From Mortierella alpina (taxonomy: Eukaryota; Mortierellomycota; Mortierellomycetes; Mortierellales; Mortierellaceae), in assembly GCA_029449245.1 (NCBI GenBank), contig JANATF010000008.1, positions 2,046,001-2,110,000 of the forward strand: a stretch of DNA of 64,000 nucleotides, written 5' to 3'. Each line of letters opens with the position of its first letter. Position 1 is the first letter of the stretch. Below are positions 10,682 through 21,700 of this stretch, in pieces. The position numbers and the translations under genes are program-made. The notes below the pieces were generated by a model. The model was not told the origin of the DNA, searched no databases, and saw nothing but the letters and a program-made list of their open reading frames with translations.

Positions 10682-12498
10682 CTAGTGCAGTGGGATCTCG
10701 TTGTTCATCTCCTCCTCGAGCTCGATAAACCGGTCTTCCTTGGCTCGCTTGCTCCACTTGAAAAACGCAAACGCAAATCCGGCGCCTAGAATCGCTGCAA
10801 CACACACAACTGCAACGATAATGCCCGTCTTCGATCCGCCACCCTGGCCGCTGCTGCTCCCGTCTCCGCCATAGATGCCGCCTCCTACAGGAGGTGCAGG
10901 AGGGGTTGGATCTCCTGTAAACCAGCTCGCGTTGGGGATGGCCTTCTCCACAACATTGTAAGTGCTAGTTGCACACATTGCCGCTGACTGTCGAGGGGTG
11001 TCCATTGGGGATGTACCATAAAAAAAGCTCTCGTCCAAGAACGTGAACTTGTAAAGAGGGCTGTAATCCCGGTATTGTGCCTGAATGACATCTTTCAAAA
11101 GGAGATCGGGCCGAGCTGCAACGCGATAAAGGTAGTCTAGACACATAAATAAATATACGCATTGAAAGAGTGTATGTGAGCATGCCAGTGAACATGGTTA
11201 TTACTCCTCTCGCGACCAATTCCTCCCCAGACACATACCACTGACTCCTTGCTCATTGAGTGTTTTGGTCAGAGCAAACACCTGTTTCCGATCAAAAACA
11301 GGCACGCTATCCGAGGGAGCAAAGCCCGTCAATGATCTCCAGAGAGCTGATGGTGACTGAGATTGTCCTGTCAAATCCGTTTCGTCAATGACAAGCTGAG
11401 CGTTCAGAATCATTGTCTTGATATCGTCGGCAGAAATGGCTTGATTATCAGGAATCTCTCCCTTCAATGGGAACGTGATTCCACCTAAAGTCAATGTAAA
11501 AATGTAAGTTGCAGAAAATTGGTGTCACATCCAACGTTTTTGCCCCTGTCATAGGAGACGTACCAGCAGCGGTGATAATGCCTCTTGTGAACGGGTTGTT
11601 CCTGATGACCCAGCTTTTTCGGCTAAAGTCGTATTTGATCCAAGCAATGCGCTTCCTGTTGGCGGCAGGGATCCCGTTCATATCAGTTGCCATGACATTA
11701 TAAGAATTCCTAATGCTATCGAAAACAGTTTGGCCATCCGTAGCTCGACCAAAGAACAGGGAAACAAGCCTGATATATTCAATCTTTAGCAGAGGATCCA
11801 CGTCGTCAGACATGGGGATCCACACGTCCTTGGGCTGGGCAACGTGCTGGTACGGCCGGAATGCGACATTTATGCTTTCATACTGGGTCGCGTTGTTATC
11901 GTCCAGTGCCACGGTGCTTCCGTTCGCGACCATTGCCTGTAGGCAGGGCGAGACTATGTTTTTGGGATTTTCAAGAACCTTGATGGCGCTTTCCTCTCCT
12001 CCAAGCTAGTCGTACGGGTGTGGGGAAACACGATTTAGAATATCTCTTGTCTTGATGAGTACGAAGAGAAAGATACAGGTTAAACAATTACCTCAACGTA
12101 GGAGCTGGTGTAAGTGCCCGCAACACCTACGCTCGTCACAGGCACTTTGAACATTTTCAAGCTGCTCGGGAGGCCCATTGCCGTCAGAGCGAGCCCAGCT
12201 GGGGCTTCGGCGGTGCAGTACAAAAGATATCTCTCGTTATTGATGGCGGCGCTGTTTAGGCCAGACACAGTGACCTCTGTGAAGTTGGGGCCGTGGTTCT
12301 GGACAGAGAAGGAGTTGAATGCACCATTGGCTGGAGGGATCACAAAGACGGTGTTAATCTCTAAACTCGCAGAGGAATGTATTTTTGTCCAATCGACATT
12401 GACATACTTGCGACAAATACGCCACCGCATTGAGCTTGAGCCGCTGGCACCAGGGTCAGGGCAGCGACAGCCGCCAGTGCTGTGAGAGAGCTGAGCAT
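10682..12498 (-). CDS. type I single-pass membrane protein, unknown function
   Basis: Five exons (10682-11136, 11239-11484, 11564-12005, 12092-12360, 12408-12498) join to 500 residues. It begins with a clear signal peptide (hydrophobic core LTALAAVAALTLV, likely cut after AQA), has a luminal or extracellular domain of about 400 residues with N-glycosylation sites (for example NFT, NGS, NAT), a Gly/Ser/Pro-rich stalk, one transmembrane helix (IIVAVVCVAAILGAGFAFAFF) and a 25-residue cytosolic tail ending EEMNNEIPLH. I do not recognise the ectodomain. The architecture suggests a cell-surface or secretory-pathway receptor. The first intron would be only 47 nt (12361-12407), but phase requires it and the full model then closes without a break. 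Confidence 0.75.
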
Positions 12499-12650
12499 CA
12501 GAGGGCTGAAGGCGCCGGCAATGAGATTTGGGAGGAGTGAGGGAAGGGCAGGTGCAGATGCTCACGAGGCGACTGTCCAGAACACGGGTGCGGAGCAAGG
12601 CGACAGAGGAGTGTGAGAAAGCGGGCCGGAGAAGAGCAGAGGAACAGAGC

Positions 12651-12651
<1 letters not shown>

Positions 12652-12681
<30 letters not shown>

Positions 12682-12692
12682 GGAGTGAGAGT
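12652..12692. repeat. (GAGAGT)n microsatellite
   Basis: About six to seven copies of GAGAGT/GTGAGA with one GTGGGA interruption lie upstream of the type I membrane protein gene. Confidence 0.75.
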
Positions 12693-12982
12693 GGTTGAGG
12701 TCAGGACAGGAGAAACAAACAACAACAAATCATTGGCCAGCTGCTTGAGTGTTTGTCTTGCGAATCCAAGCAAACTTAAAAGGGGACCGTCGGTGGATCT
12801 CGCCACGAGTGACTCGAGCGAACAGCGGTCGAATATCCATCTGCTCGCAACCAGATGGTCTAGATGTGGCCATCGGGCACGGTGTGCACATCGAGTGACA
12901 TTAAAAGGGCGAGGCGCAAGATGAGATCGAGCCGCATGCACACTGACCCCTATGGTTAGGGAACGCGGTGGTCCTACCCCCC

Positions 12983-13058
12983 ACCATCAAGCACCCATCA
13001 TGCACCATCCAGCACCGTTAAGCGCCATCAAGGACCATCAAGGACCGTCAAAGCACAA
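12983..13058. repeat. imperfect CACCATCAAG-like short repeats
   Basis: Several diverged copies of (C/G)ACCATCAAG(C/G)AC follow one another and decay along the array. The stretch does not encode an obvious protein. Confidence 0.4.
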
Positions 13059-13940
13059 ACAGGCGATCTTGTTGAAATTTAACCGCCTAGCGCGACTAGC
13101 ACGACTTGGACCGAGGATTTTGCTCTTTTGGAAATCACAACTGGAACCGCAGACTAACGTGAGCCCTCTAAAGCACCGACATTGGGCGTAGACTACAGTA
13201 GACAAAGACACCCAATGCTGCCTTGCTTGGGTCGATCGGATCCTGTTGAGGAAGTGCTCACTCTGTGCGGCTTACAGAGGTATGCTTCACTCTCAATAGC
13301 ATCCTTTGGATGCTCTCTACATGTGTATTGCACACGATGGGATATCTCAGCGACGATCTGATAAGCAAAAAGAAAGGAGCGTACGTGGCCTCCGTGTACA
13401 GCACGATCCGAGGCTGACGTTACTCCACATATAGTGGTGTCCAGACTGTTGAATATTCCGCTCGAGCCACCTCCTATCATTGTCCTTTGAAGATCAAAAT
13501 GCGACCAAAGTACGACCTACAATGGGCACGTGTATGTGGTCTTTGCAAAAGGATCGATCTTGCCATGGACAAGAAACGGTGGTATGCGATTGCGACCCAC
13601 CTGACTACAGAGGGCATACTTACATTCAGGTACAGTATAGGCGTTTGTTTCTCAGTTGAATGGGATTTCTCACCCAATATACTTAAGGAGCGGATATTTC
13701 TCCCTATGTTTTTTGTGTTTTCTCAGTGTATCCTTTGGTAAAAGAGTTTCTGGCTGCATGATTGGCTGAAACGATCTCTGTTTGTTGACACCGCTGGCGG
13801 GCAGTGTAGCCAGGTGGACAGAGCCTCTATGCTTGTTCCCTTTCCACCCCCTCCTCTTGTGTTTTTTCCTCACGTTTTACCAATGCAAACTACATTCACA
13901 ATCAAACAGTCAAACAGCAACATTCATTCATTCGAGCCAA

Positions 13941-16230
13941 ATGGTGAACAAGCCTAGAGGAACCAAACGCCCAGCATCTCAACCAGCATCTGCACAACAA
14001 CAACAACACGAAGAGCCACAGGAGCCTCAGGGGCCAACCATTCAGCAAGCACAGGAAGCTCCATTCGAGCACCCAAAGGAAGCACCCGCCCAACCATTGC
14101 AGCCAACCTCATCTCAACAAACGCAACCTGCATCACCTCAGCAAACACAGCAATCTCAATCTCAAACTCAAACTCAGACTTCACAATCACAAGTACAACC
14201 GCTTTCACAACCGCTTTCACAACCGCTCTCACAACCGCCCTCACAACCGCCTTCACAACCGCCTTCACAACCGCCTTCACAATCTCAGCCAAATGACTCC
14301 TCGTGCAGCGCTTCGTCTTCGGCGCCCACGACAGTAAGATCCTCAAAGAAGCGCAAGACGACGGGTATGATGATGTTTAATGCTTTTTATGTACGCCGTG
14401 CTATTTTCAGCCCTTACTTACACCTTATGGTCGCCTAGATCCGTCGACCACCTTTGAGTCCGACGTCTCGGATGGATCTTCGTCCGAACCAGAGCTGAAA
14501 CTCAGTCCTCCGGTTCTGCCACCGAAGGGAAAACGAGGGCCTCGGGCGAAGCGTACAGCCAGCCGCGCCGAGGGTATGTATTCCAGAGACCGCTGTGATT
14601 TTTACCTATGTCATCTCGGAGGATCTAACGCTTTGAAACGATCTTTTTCTATTGCAGAGGAGTTTAGTAGCTTGATGAGAGAGCTGGTGACACTTCCTAC
14701 TCTCCAATCTGTTGCCGAGAGCGAAGTCCAGGAAGACAGTTCGTCAGCAAGCGATGCGCATCAGAGAGCTCTAACGCTCCGAGTTCAAGGCATGGGTCTC
14801 GCCAACGAAAATTTGGCAGCCAATACCAAGGAGCAGTATACAACGTACCTTAGACTCTTCCGGGTAAGGATGTTATAAATGCCCATCGATTCAGTCATAT
14901 TGGTTTTGTTCACTGGCCGACCTGTTGTCCGATCAACAGTTCAAGAAATCTTATATGCGAGTCATGATTTCATCTCTTGTTCTCTTGTAGGATTTTTGTA
15001 ACGAGACGTATGCGTTCGAAAACGACCTTCGATTTGAGGTGCACGAGAACAAAGTCCTTGTGTTCTTCAAGGACATCATGTTTAAAAGAAAGACACCAAA
15101 GGTCTTCAAGCCCGGCGACACGAAAGATGTTAGGATGGCGATCGCCTTGGCACCTCATGAAACAAAGGCTGCGCGACGAGCTGTTGACCTACGCTTGTGT
15201 AAGTTCTGTCCGGTTATGTAAGAGATGAGAAGTGGTCAGGCATTGGTATGAGCAGAATCTGTATACCTTGTGTTCCTGCATTCAAATTTTTTCTGTCTTT
15301 CTGGTGCTTTCAACCAGTTTTAAAAGACGTCGAGCCGGAAGCGGACAACACCAAGATTCTCCATGGCCTATGTGAGGGCGCAACTATGGATCAAGCACTG
15401 AAAGCGCTAGTCCATCTGCAGACTCGGCAGATCCAGCGCATTGTCAGCCCCAACTCGGCATCGGCCTTGCGAGGCAGTAAGGCTGTCAAGGAGATCCTTG
15501 CCAAATACAGCAACGATCTTGTATATGGTGAATTGGTCAATCACCGCAACTGGTCTGCCTCTTGTACAGTTAGAAACACCTACTCGATTGACGAGCATTT
15601 GAGGTATGAGATGATTATGAGTTCGTTCAAGAGCCGCGTGGTACGATACTATGTTGAATATATCAATAGTGACATCTTGTATTATTCCTGTCGTTAGGTG
15701 TCTTCTAGACTCTTGGCAGCAGCCTGTGTCAGCATCGTCGCCTTCGATGAAGCTGCATCTTTCACTCACAATCAGACACGCTATGATGCTGCGGGATGAA
15801 GATCTTCGAGGAGTCAGTTATTCAGACATTTTCATTGATCCTGCCACCAATCTAGTAGGCGGTGCACAGAACTTGGTCTACCTGATGTTTGCCTTCCACA
15901 GAGGTAAAACCAACAAAAGTGGGAAGCTGCTCTATGGCACAGCTGTTAGGCATTCTGATGTGCGTCGTTGCAGTGTTGGTGCACTTGGGTTTTACTTTTA
16001 TGACTTGTTCCACGTAAGTATACTCTCGCTCTACTTACCTAGCATGTGGGTTATAGCTTTTGACATGAACATAACATTTTACATGAAATGGGTACGACTC
16101 TAGGTGAAGAACGAGCCCCCGCCAAACTTTGATGACCCCAACTGCGTCAATACAAAACTTCTTCACAGCTGGCCCGACCTCGCGGCTGAGGTATCATACG
16201 AAGGCCAAAGGGACGCTACAAGCACCGTTT
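13941..16230 (+). mobile_element. truncated Crypton remnant
   Basis: The segment with recognisable Crypton-type recombinase similarity ends abruptly at about 16230. Cryptons are DNA elements moved by a tyrosine recombinase and have no terminal inverted repeats, so only the gene content marks them. The 5' limit is unknown and is set here at the start codon. Confidence 0.5.
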
Positions 16231-16520
16231 TCCAGCTGGATATCCTGCCCCAGCCCACAGTCCCAGACTCCTCCTGCTGGCTACCCAGGTCCCTAGCCAG
16301 GCCAGGATCCCATGGCCCAGCAGTCCATGTACCCACCCCCGCAAAGCCATGCTCCAGCTCAACCCGGACAGCCCTGCGCCGCATACCAAGAGGCGAACAA
16401 GGACAGTTATCCTCCCGCTGCTGCTGCTGCTTTTGCACCGTACCAACAGCACCAACCTCAGATCTGCCCACCGGCCCCGCCAGGCTACCCAGGTCCAGGC
16501 GCTGGTGTCGTTGCTGCTGA
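13941..16520 (+). CDS. Crypton-like tyrosine recombinase, catalytic end missing
   Basis: Seven exons (13941-14364, 14439-14573, 14658-14863, 14991-15198, 15318-15640, 15720-16013, 16104-16520) give a 668-residue frame. The N-terminus is Gln/Ser/Pro-rich with (SQPP)n repeats and a KKRK basic patch. From about residue 190 it resembles the core-binding part of fungal Crypton recombinases (LAANTKEQYTTYLRLFRDFC). The later exons match the Ndc10 domain II/Crypton pattern, with RHAMMLRDEDLRGVSYSDIF, FHRGKTNKSGKLLYGTAVRH and VGALGFYFYDLFH. Similarity stops near 16230, before the conserved catalytic Arg, His-x-x-Arg and Tyr. The remaining ~95 codons read a downstream Pro-rich ORF in another frame. It therefore looks like a 5' fragment of a mobile-element gene rather than an active recombinase. 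The exon 5/6 acceptor (15719 or 15722) is uncertain. Confidence 0.65.
14197..14283 (+). repeat. 12-bp coding repeat (Ser-Gln-Pro-Pro/Leu)n
   Basis: Seven tandem 12-bp units (TCACAACCGCYT type) encode PLSQ then PPSQ in the low-complexity N-terminus of the recombinase. The last four are nearly identical. Confidence 0.8.
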
Positions 16521-16914
16521 TCAGAAGGATATCGATTTCTGGATGCGGGCATACCCTCGCCCCACGATGGGTCCTCAAGCTCTGACCCAGGATCAGATCA
16601 ACATGTGGCATTATCACATCAATTACAACCCCAACACAAAGCAGCCGTCTCCCCAGTCAGGAGCACCCGGATCAGGACCTGATGTCAGCGGTTCGCAGTA
16701 CCCTGGAGTGGCCGCGCAGCAGCAGTACGCTCCTCCAGGTCAGGCACAGTACCCACCTCCAGGTCAACCCATGTATCAGCAGCAGCAGCAGCAGCAGCCC
16801 ATGTGCCAGCAGGCCCCTCCTGCTCAAGTGCCAGCACCTGTCGATTGCCATCCTCAGTGCGACGGCACCATCGCAAGGATCGTTTGCTCAATGCTCCCCT
16901 TGACCTTAGGCTAG
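16312..16914 (+). CDS. Pro/Gln-rich ORF, possibly a gene fragment
   Basis: The frame encodes 200 residues rich in Pro, Gln, Tyr and Ala with repeated PPGYPGP, YPPPGQP and a poly-Gln run, and one non-repetitive block (KDIDFWMRAYPRP...QINMWHYHINYNP). The same frame is open upstream from about 16231 and repeats the GYPGP motif, but a TAG at 16294-16296 interrupts it. So the ORF may be the remainder of a longer gene cut by the Crypton remnant. Such sequences occur in RNA-granule and cortical proteins, but the family is not recognised. The ATG at 16312 is the first after the TAG. Confidence 0.4.
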   Translation: MAQQSMYPPPQSHAPAQPGQPCAAYQEANKDSYPPAAAAAFAPYQQHQPQICPPAPPGYPGPGAGVVAADQKDIDFWMRAYPRPTMGPQALTQDQINMWHYHINYNPNTKQPSPQSGAPGSGPDVSGSQYPGVAAQQQYAPPGQAQYPPPGQPMYQQQQQQQPMCQQAPPAQVPAPVDCHPQCDGTIARIVCSMLPLTLG

Positions 16915-16985
16915 ATGCATTCAACTTAAGGCCTGTCTATGAGTTCATGAATGCATCTTCAAACTAGACTCAAGTTTATTCATCG

Positions 16986-17937
16986 CTATTTTGCCTGGAC
17001 CATCCCGATACGAGTCCAGACACGCCATTCTCGCCGCTTATCAACGCCTTCCTGCAGCATACTTGGAGCTGGCGACCCCAATAGCCACACCTGTAGCAAG
17101 GATACGATACTGACGTTCGCGATGCCTGTGCCTGCTGTCATCCAGTTCGCAAAGGCCGCAAGAGGCGATGGTGCCTTCTTCTCCGGCAATACAACGGGTT
17201 CTCCAGGACCGCGGTTCTTTCCCACCCATTCTTGGCCTAGGACCTCATGCCTCATCCCAGGCAATCCATCCAAGCTAAAGCCATTCTTGGTCTTCCAGTA
17301 CTCCTTCACGGTAGCCTCGTCTCTCTTGCTAAACGCCTTGACTAGCACATCCCGTTGTCCTCGATAGTCATAGTACGGCACCGCATATCCGCAACTGGTT
17401 CCAACCTTGCGCACATCGATCATGATGATACCCCTCTTTCCAGAGGCATGGTAGATGTCCGAGTCTCCAAACTGCTCCTGCATCAGCTTGTTGTACTCTG
17501 GCGAATCCACACGCACCACTCTGCCAGTTCCGAGGAGTCGCATGATACGAGGACCTCCTTCGACGGCCATCAGCATGATGGTAATCCTGCCATTCTCTTC
17601 CAGATGACTCTGCTTTTCTATCCCGGATCCTTGAGAGAATGATTACCAAAAAGAAACAGCAGTTCGTTTAATAAACTTTTCTATTGCGCCTTGAAAGAAG
17701 TGCCGATTTTGAGCCTACGGGGTCAATGTCAGTGTCATTGTCAATGCAACAACGACAAACCTGATAGCTCGAGATAGCAGACCTGAGTTCGACTCAACAC
17801 CCTAAGGCAGTCGTGCCTTAGGGCGAGCAGTTGACGGTGCCTCATCCATCCAGGGGCGCCGTTGCAACAAAAAAGATCTTTTGCTTCTTGATCCACTCTA
17901 CATGGTCCTCGCTGATGTCGTCAAAATATTGCCCCAT
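16986..17937 (-). pseudogene. pyridoxamine 5'-phosphate oxidase-like pseudogene
   Basis: Two former exons (16986-17629 and 17761-17937) align with the flavin-binding split-barrel PNPOx-like proteins of fungi. The first starts MGQYFDDIS and reads FFVATAPLDG, and the second has SGIEKQSHLEENGRITIML and GPRIMRLLGTGRV. The frame between them is broken three times: an in-frame TGA at 17844-17842 just after LDG, a TAA at 17820-17818 where the family has Lys of SPKG, and a one-base shift near 17800, after which VLSRTQVCYLELSG resumes. A normal GT-AG intron (17630-17760) is still visible. The family binds FMN, but here the product would stop after about 31 residues. The C-terminal part remains open to 16986 and ends with a hydrophobic stretch that may have been a tail anchor. 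Similarity across the breaks suggests recent loss. Confidence 0.75.
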
Positions 17938-18740
17938 CCTGAAATCAAGCCTTCTTGGATATGTCTGAAAAGAGTATAAACGTGGGAAAGGAGATGGAGA
18001 AAGAAGCAAAAAAGAAAGAAACAAAAAAAAGAGTGAAATCACGATGCTTAAAAAAACAGCGAGAACACCCTTGTGCCTCACCCTAAGCCGGAATCGTGCG
18101 AGTCTGTTTGAGTCCACATGCACACTTTTGTGTTATTTCGCTTGCAGTTCACCCGAAGACGCCGAAACCATCAGCATTGGCTAGATGTCATACGGATCCG
18201 ATAGCAAAAGGAGAGCCGTGAGTTACACGATACAGTAGCGAGCGAGCGCGTTAGTGACTCTTGTCGGGAGTGCCGCGGAGCATATGCCATCAAGCAATCG
18301 AGGGGGCGCTGTGGGAAAAAAATGTTTGTGGCCCATATTCAGTACGAGCGTCTGCGCGTGAGCAAGCACGAGCACTTGTGCACCAGAGACGCCAACCCTA
18401 GGCCAAGTCCTTTGTCTAGGTTGTGGAAGTAGAGGAGGTTGCAAGTCTTGACCAGTATAAAAGGTGCGAGTGTGAGGTCATTCGTTTTGAGTAGCAATGG
18501 TTAAGTGCCTGGCAGAGGCGAGATTACCGCAGATCAACGTTCAGCGGCAGCTGCCTAGCAAAAAGGCGAGCCTCCAATACCTCCACACAGCAACTGATCG
18601 AGACCTCCGAAGCGCAAAAGGCGCGTCGCTGGCTGGACTGTGGTGGCTTAAAACGTCATGGCTACGGTCTACAAATAACGCGCTCTCTCCTTTTCTTGCT
18701 TTTCCTCTCTGCTTCCTTGAATCCTCACGGTCGTGCAAAA
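17938..18740. promoter_or_regulatory. upstream region of the Fanzor-like gene
   Basis: It includes a TATAAAAG at 18456-18463 on the + strand. The first ATG after it (18497) opens a 98-codon frame that overlaps the called start at 18741 in another frame, so it could act as an upstream ORF or mark an unseen first exon. A GCGAGCGAGCG run lies at about 18237. No inverted repeat matching the 3' flank was found by eye. Confidence 0.4.
18456..18463 (+). promoter_or_regulatory. TATA box candidate for the Fanzor-like gene
   Basis: TATAAAAG stands 285 bp before the called start codon at 18741 and 41 bp before the first downstream ATG at 18497. This spacing fits a transcript starting near 18490 with an upstream ORF. 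It is sequence match only. Confidence 0.4.
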
Positions 18741-21700
18741 ATGCGTCTCGATATCGTACCCCGTCCAGCCTCACCAACATCCATCGGCACTGATCTTGAC
18801 CTTCTAGACTCAGGCTCTGACCCACCATCCTGCACTGTGTCTGCCTCGCCAATACAACCGGCCAGCAAGCAACGTCTTGATGTTCATGTCCGCGACAGCA
18901 ACGAGAGCACCCCTGCTTTTCAAGAGTTGGTGGCAAAGAACGCACAAAAGTGGCAGGCTCCGGACCCGAATTTCGCCATCAAGTTGGAGGAGGCCGCCAA
19001 GGACCCCAATCTGCAGTCTTGCAAGGAGCAGACAGAGAGTGCCATGCGCATGCTTCTGAGCCACGGACTCGTCGTCAACACAGACCCGTCCAGGCGCACC
19101 CTCGGCAACTTTATTGTGCAGCACCTACTTCAGCCCACGACCCTGTACGACTTGCAGCTCACTCTCGACGGCGAGGAGCCTATGACAGTCTCGACCAACA
19201 CTCGTTTGCTCTTCGTTCACCTGGCAGACAGCCTCAACTGCACCGTGTACCTCTTCTCGAACAGAGCGATGCCTAGAGTCTTCCGCCCCACCAGTGGGAG
19301 CTTCGATCGGTCCCGCGTCTGTGGTATCTTTCATATTGTGGACTCTTACCTCGCTACAGCCCAGTACCTAGTCCTTTCTTTCGTGAACCGCCCCGAGAAG
19401 CTTCGCATCCAACGGCAAAATGCCATTCCATCTATCGTCGCGCAAGGCCAGCCTAGCTCTTCTGCGGTAGTCCCGGCTCCACCCCCAACGTCTTCGTCCT
19501 TGACATCATCATCATCATCGTCGTCGTCGTCTTCACCGCAATCCGTCTCAGTGTCGCCCTCTGCCACACCTCCTGGCCAACACATTCAACCGATGCATGC
19601 CAGATACCGCGCCCATGGACGAGCACGGAAGCGACGACGAGGGGAACTCGACAGTGATGAGAAGACACTCATGAAAAATGCCCTTCGCGCAGGATGGTAA
19701 GATGAAGCTGCATTCACTTCCTGTTATCGGTCAAATGTTCTTTTCCATGATATGCCTGAATACTAATCCATGGGTGTATGCTCTATATCTTTATTAACGT
19801 GATAAATAGTCGACAGCGACTCGAGAAGGACGTCGAAAAGAGCATCGACAAGCTCTTCAAGGCTAACAAAGATCCTGTGGATCGAGCGGCAATTTCAGGT
19901 GCCGAGATCAAGCAATCTCTTCAGAGTCTAACAGCCACCCCCAGATACGTCCTCAGCAATGCAGAGGCAAAGTACCGTGGCGCGAAGACTGAACGTGTCC
20001 CGAGATCCTCAACCCTGTTGAGGAAAGATATTGCCAGCGCGGCAGATCCAAGTGTGCTCGATGTTTGGAGGACTACTGTCAACGAGGACTTTGATTCTGT
20101 ATGGAACAATGCCACACAGGCTAGACAAGAACGTGAGACGCACAAGGCTAAGCTAGTTGATGAAAAAACCGACGAGAAGGATTGGCGAACATGTACCGTA
20201 TCCTTAAAGCAGGTGCTGCGCAAAGAACTAGCGGACGACGACTATCACCGTATCCTGAAGTTGCTGGACGAGGGCCAGGTCTATGCGACGGATCTGGAGG
20301 ACGCTATGTACACAATGGTTCACAAGGAAACCTTGATGGTAAGCTGATGTGCGGATGTTTATTCTGTTATACTGACTGCGATGTGCACATCTTTGGATTT
20401 CGTTTCTTTTAACTCTTCGGTTCTTTGCACTTTAGCTTGCTAGCGGCATGTTGTACGATTGCGGCAAACAGGAGCTCTCTCTCGTCGACCTTCTCCCACC
20501 TGGCTACCCGATCGAAGAAGGCACAGGCTCCATCCGCGTCGCCCCCCTCCCCAAGGGCCTACAGCAATCCATAGAGGAGAGCTCGTACGAGACAGTCCAC
20601 AAAGATGTCCACTCCCTGTTCAGTCAGAATCATCTGGACAAGCTAATGACACACTTTTCAAAGGTCGAGACCGCCAGCTCCCAGGAACAGCCTCATGTCG
20701 CCCGGCCACGGGTCTCGGACAAGGACAAGGAGGACCACCCAATATGGTCGACCCTGGCTGAGAGCATGGCCACAGACTCGCGATGCCCTCCAGTTACTGA
20801 CCGAGATGGCCACAGCGCTCTTTCCCAGGCACATATACTGCAATGTGCCACATCCATACAGAACCTGTGGAGCGGCAATATGTACAGCAAGTCGCTTGAG
20901 TACTTGATCCGCTACCTCCTGGTTGCTTGGTTGGCCCCCAAGCGAGCAGCTGCGAACAAGGAGCGCGCACGAAAGTACGCAGAGAAAAAGGCCGCAAAAA
21001 TCGTTACTAGGGATAACCATCTCGGTCATTCACACTGGCGTCATTCAATGCGTAAGCTGTTGGACAAGTTGGAAAGTTGTATGCGAAGCGGCCAGCAAGC
21101 TGGGATGGAAGAGGTGATCAAGGATATCCGGCTGCTCTACAGCAAAAAGAGAGAACCCGCACCATGTGCCAAGCCATTCCTTCCAATGTCCCCTCCCCCA
21201 TCTGATTTGGTGTTGGTGAACGATGACGATGATGAATGGGTCCAAGAGGACCTTAATAAGGAGATGGATGCTGTCTTGGAGGATAATGCACAGCTCGATG
21301 AGGACGCGCAGGAGGGCAGCAACAGGGACAAGGACAGCACCAATAGTATGCACAATGCCCGAGTCATTCCCAGCACCAGCAGCCCAGTAGAGTCCGCCAA
21401 GAAGAAGGAGCCTAATCGGCAAACGTTGCGGCGCCTTCAGGCTCTTATCAAGGTTCTTTTGGAGTCGCCTTCAAGCAAGGAGCAGTTCGACATGGACCAT
21501 ATCAAGAAGTCTGTGTTCAAGGACTGCAAGTTCTCAGAGGAAGAGTTGGAGGTCGCCCTGAGGATCACAAACTTCCTGCGCCCGTACGTCCCCCGCAGAT
21601 GGCAATCCGAGGACGAAGTTCGGCAGCACACGCCACATGTCGCTCTGCGTGCCCCGCTGGCCCTCATCTCAAACGCCGTTTTGCGTCTGCTGGGGCATGC

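Larger units (their letters stand above)
12499..13940. other. intergenic region between membrane protein and recombinase
   Basis: No convincing gene is seen in this 1.4-kb stretch. It contains a (GAGAGT)n microsatellite at 12652-12692 and a patch of short imperfect ACCATCAAG-type repeats at 12986-13060. Short open frames lack any recognisable feature. Confidence 0.5.

Noticed and set aside
16104-16520. Accepting the whole frame as the true C-terminus of the recombinase
   Set aside because: Residues after about 16230 are Ser/Cys/Arg-rich and equal a shifted reading of a Pro/Gln-rich ORF, so they are not conserved recombinase sequence.
18541-18945. 134-codon minus-strand frame at the start of the Fanzor-like gene
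   Set aside because: Antisense to the leader and first exon, Cys/Arg-rich and without features; shadow ORF.
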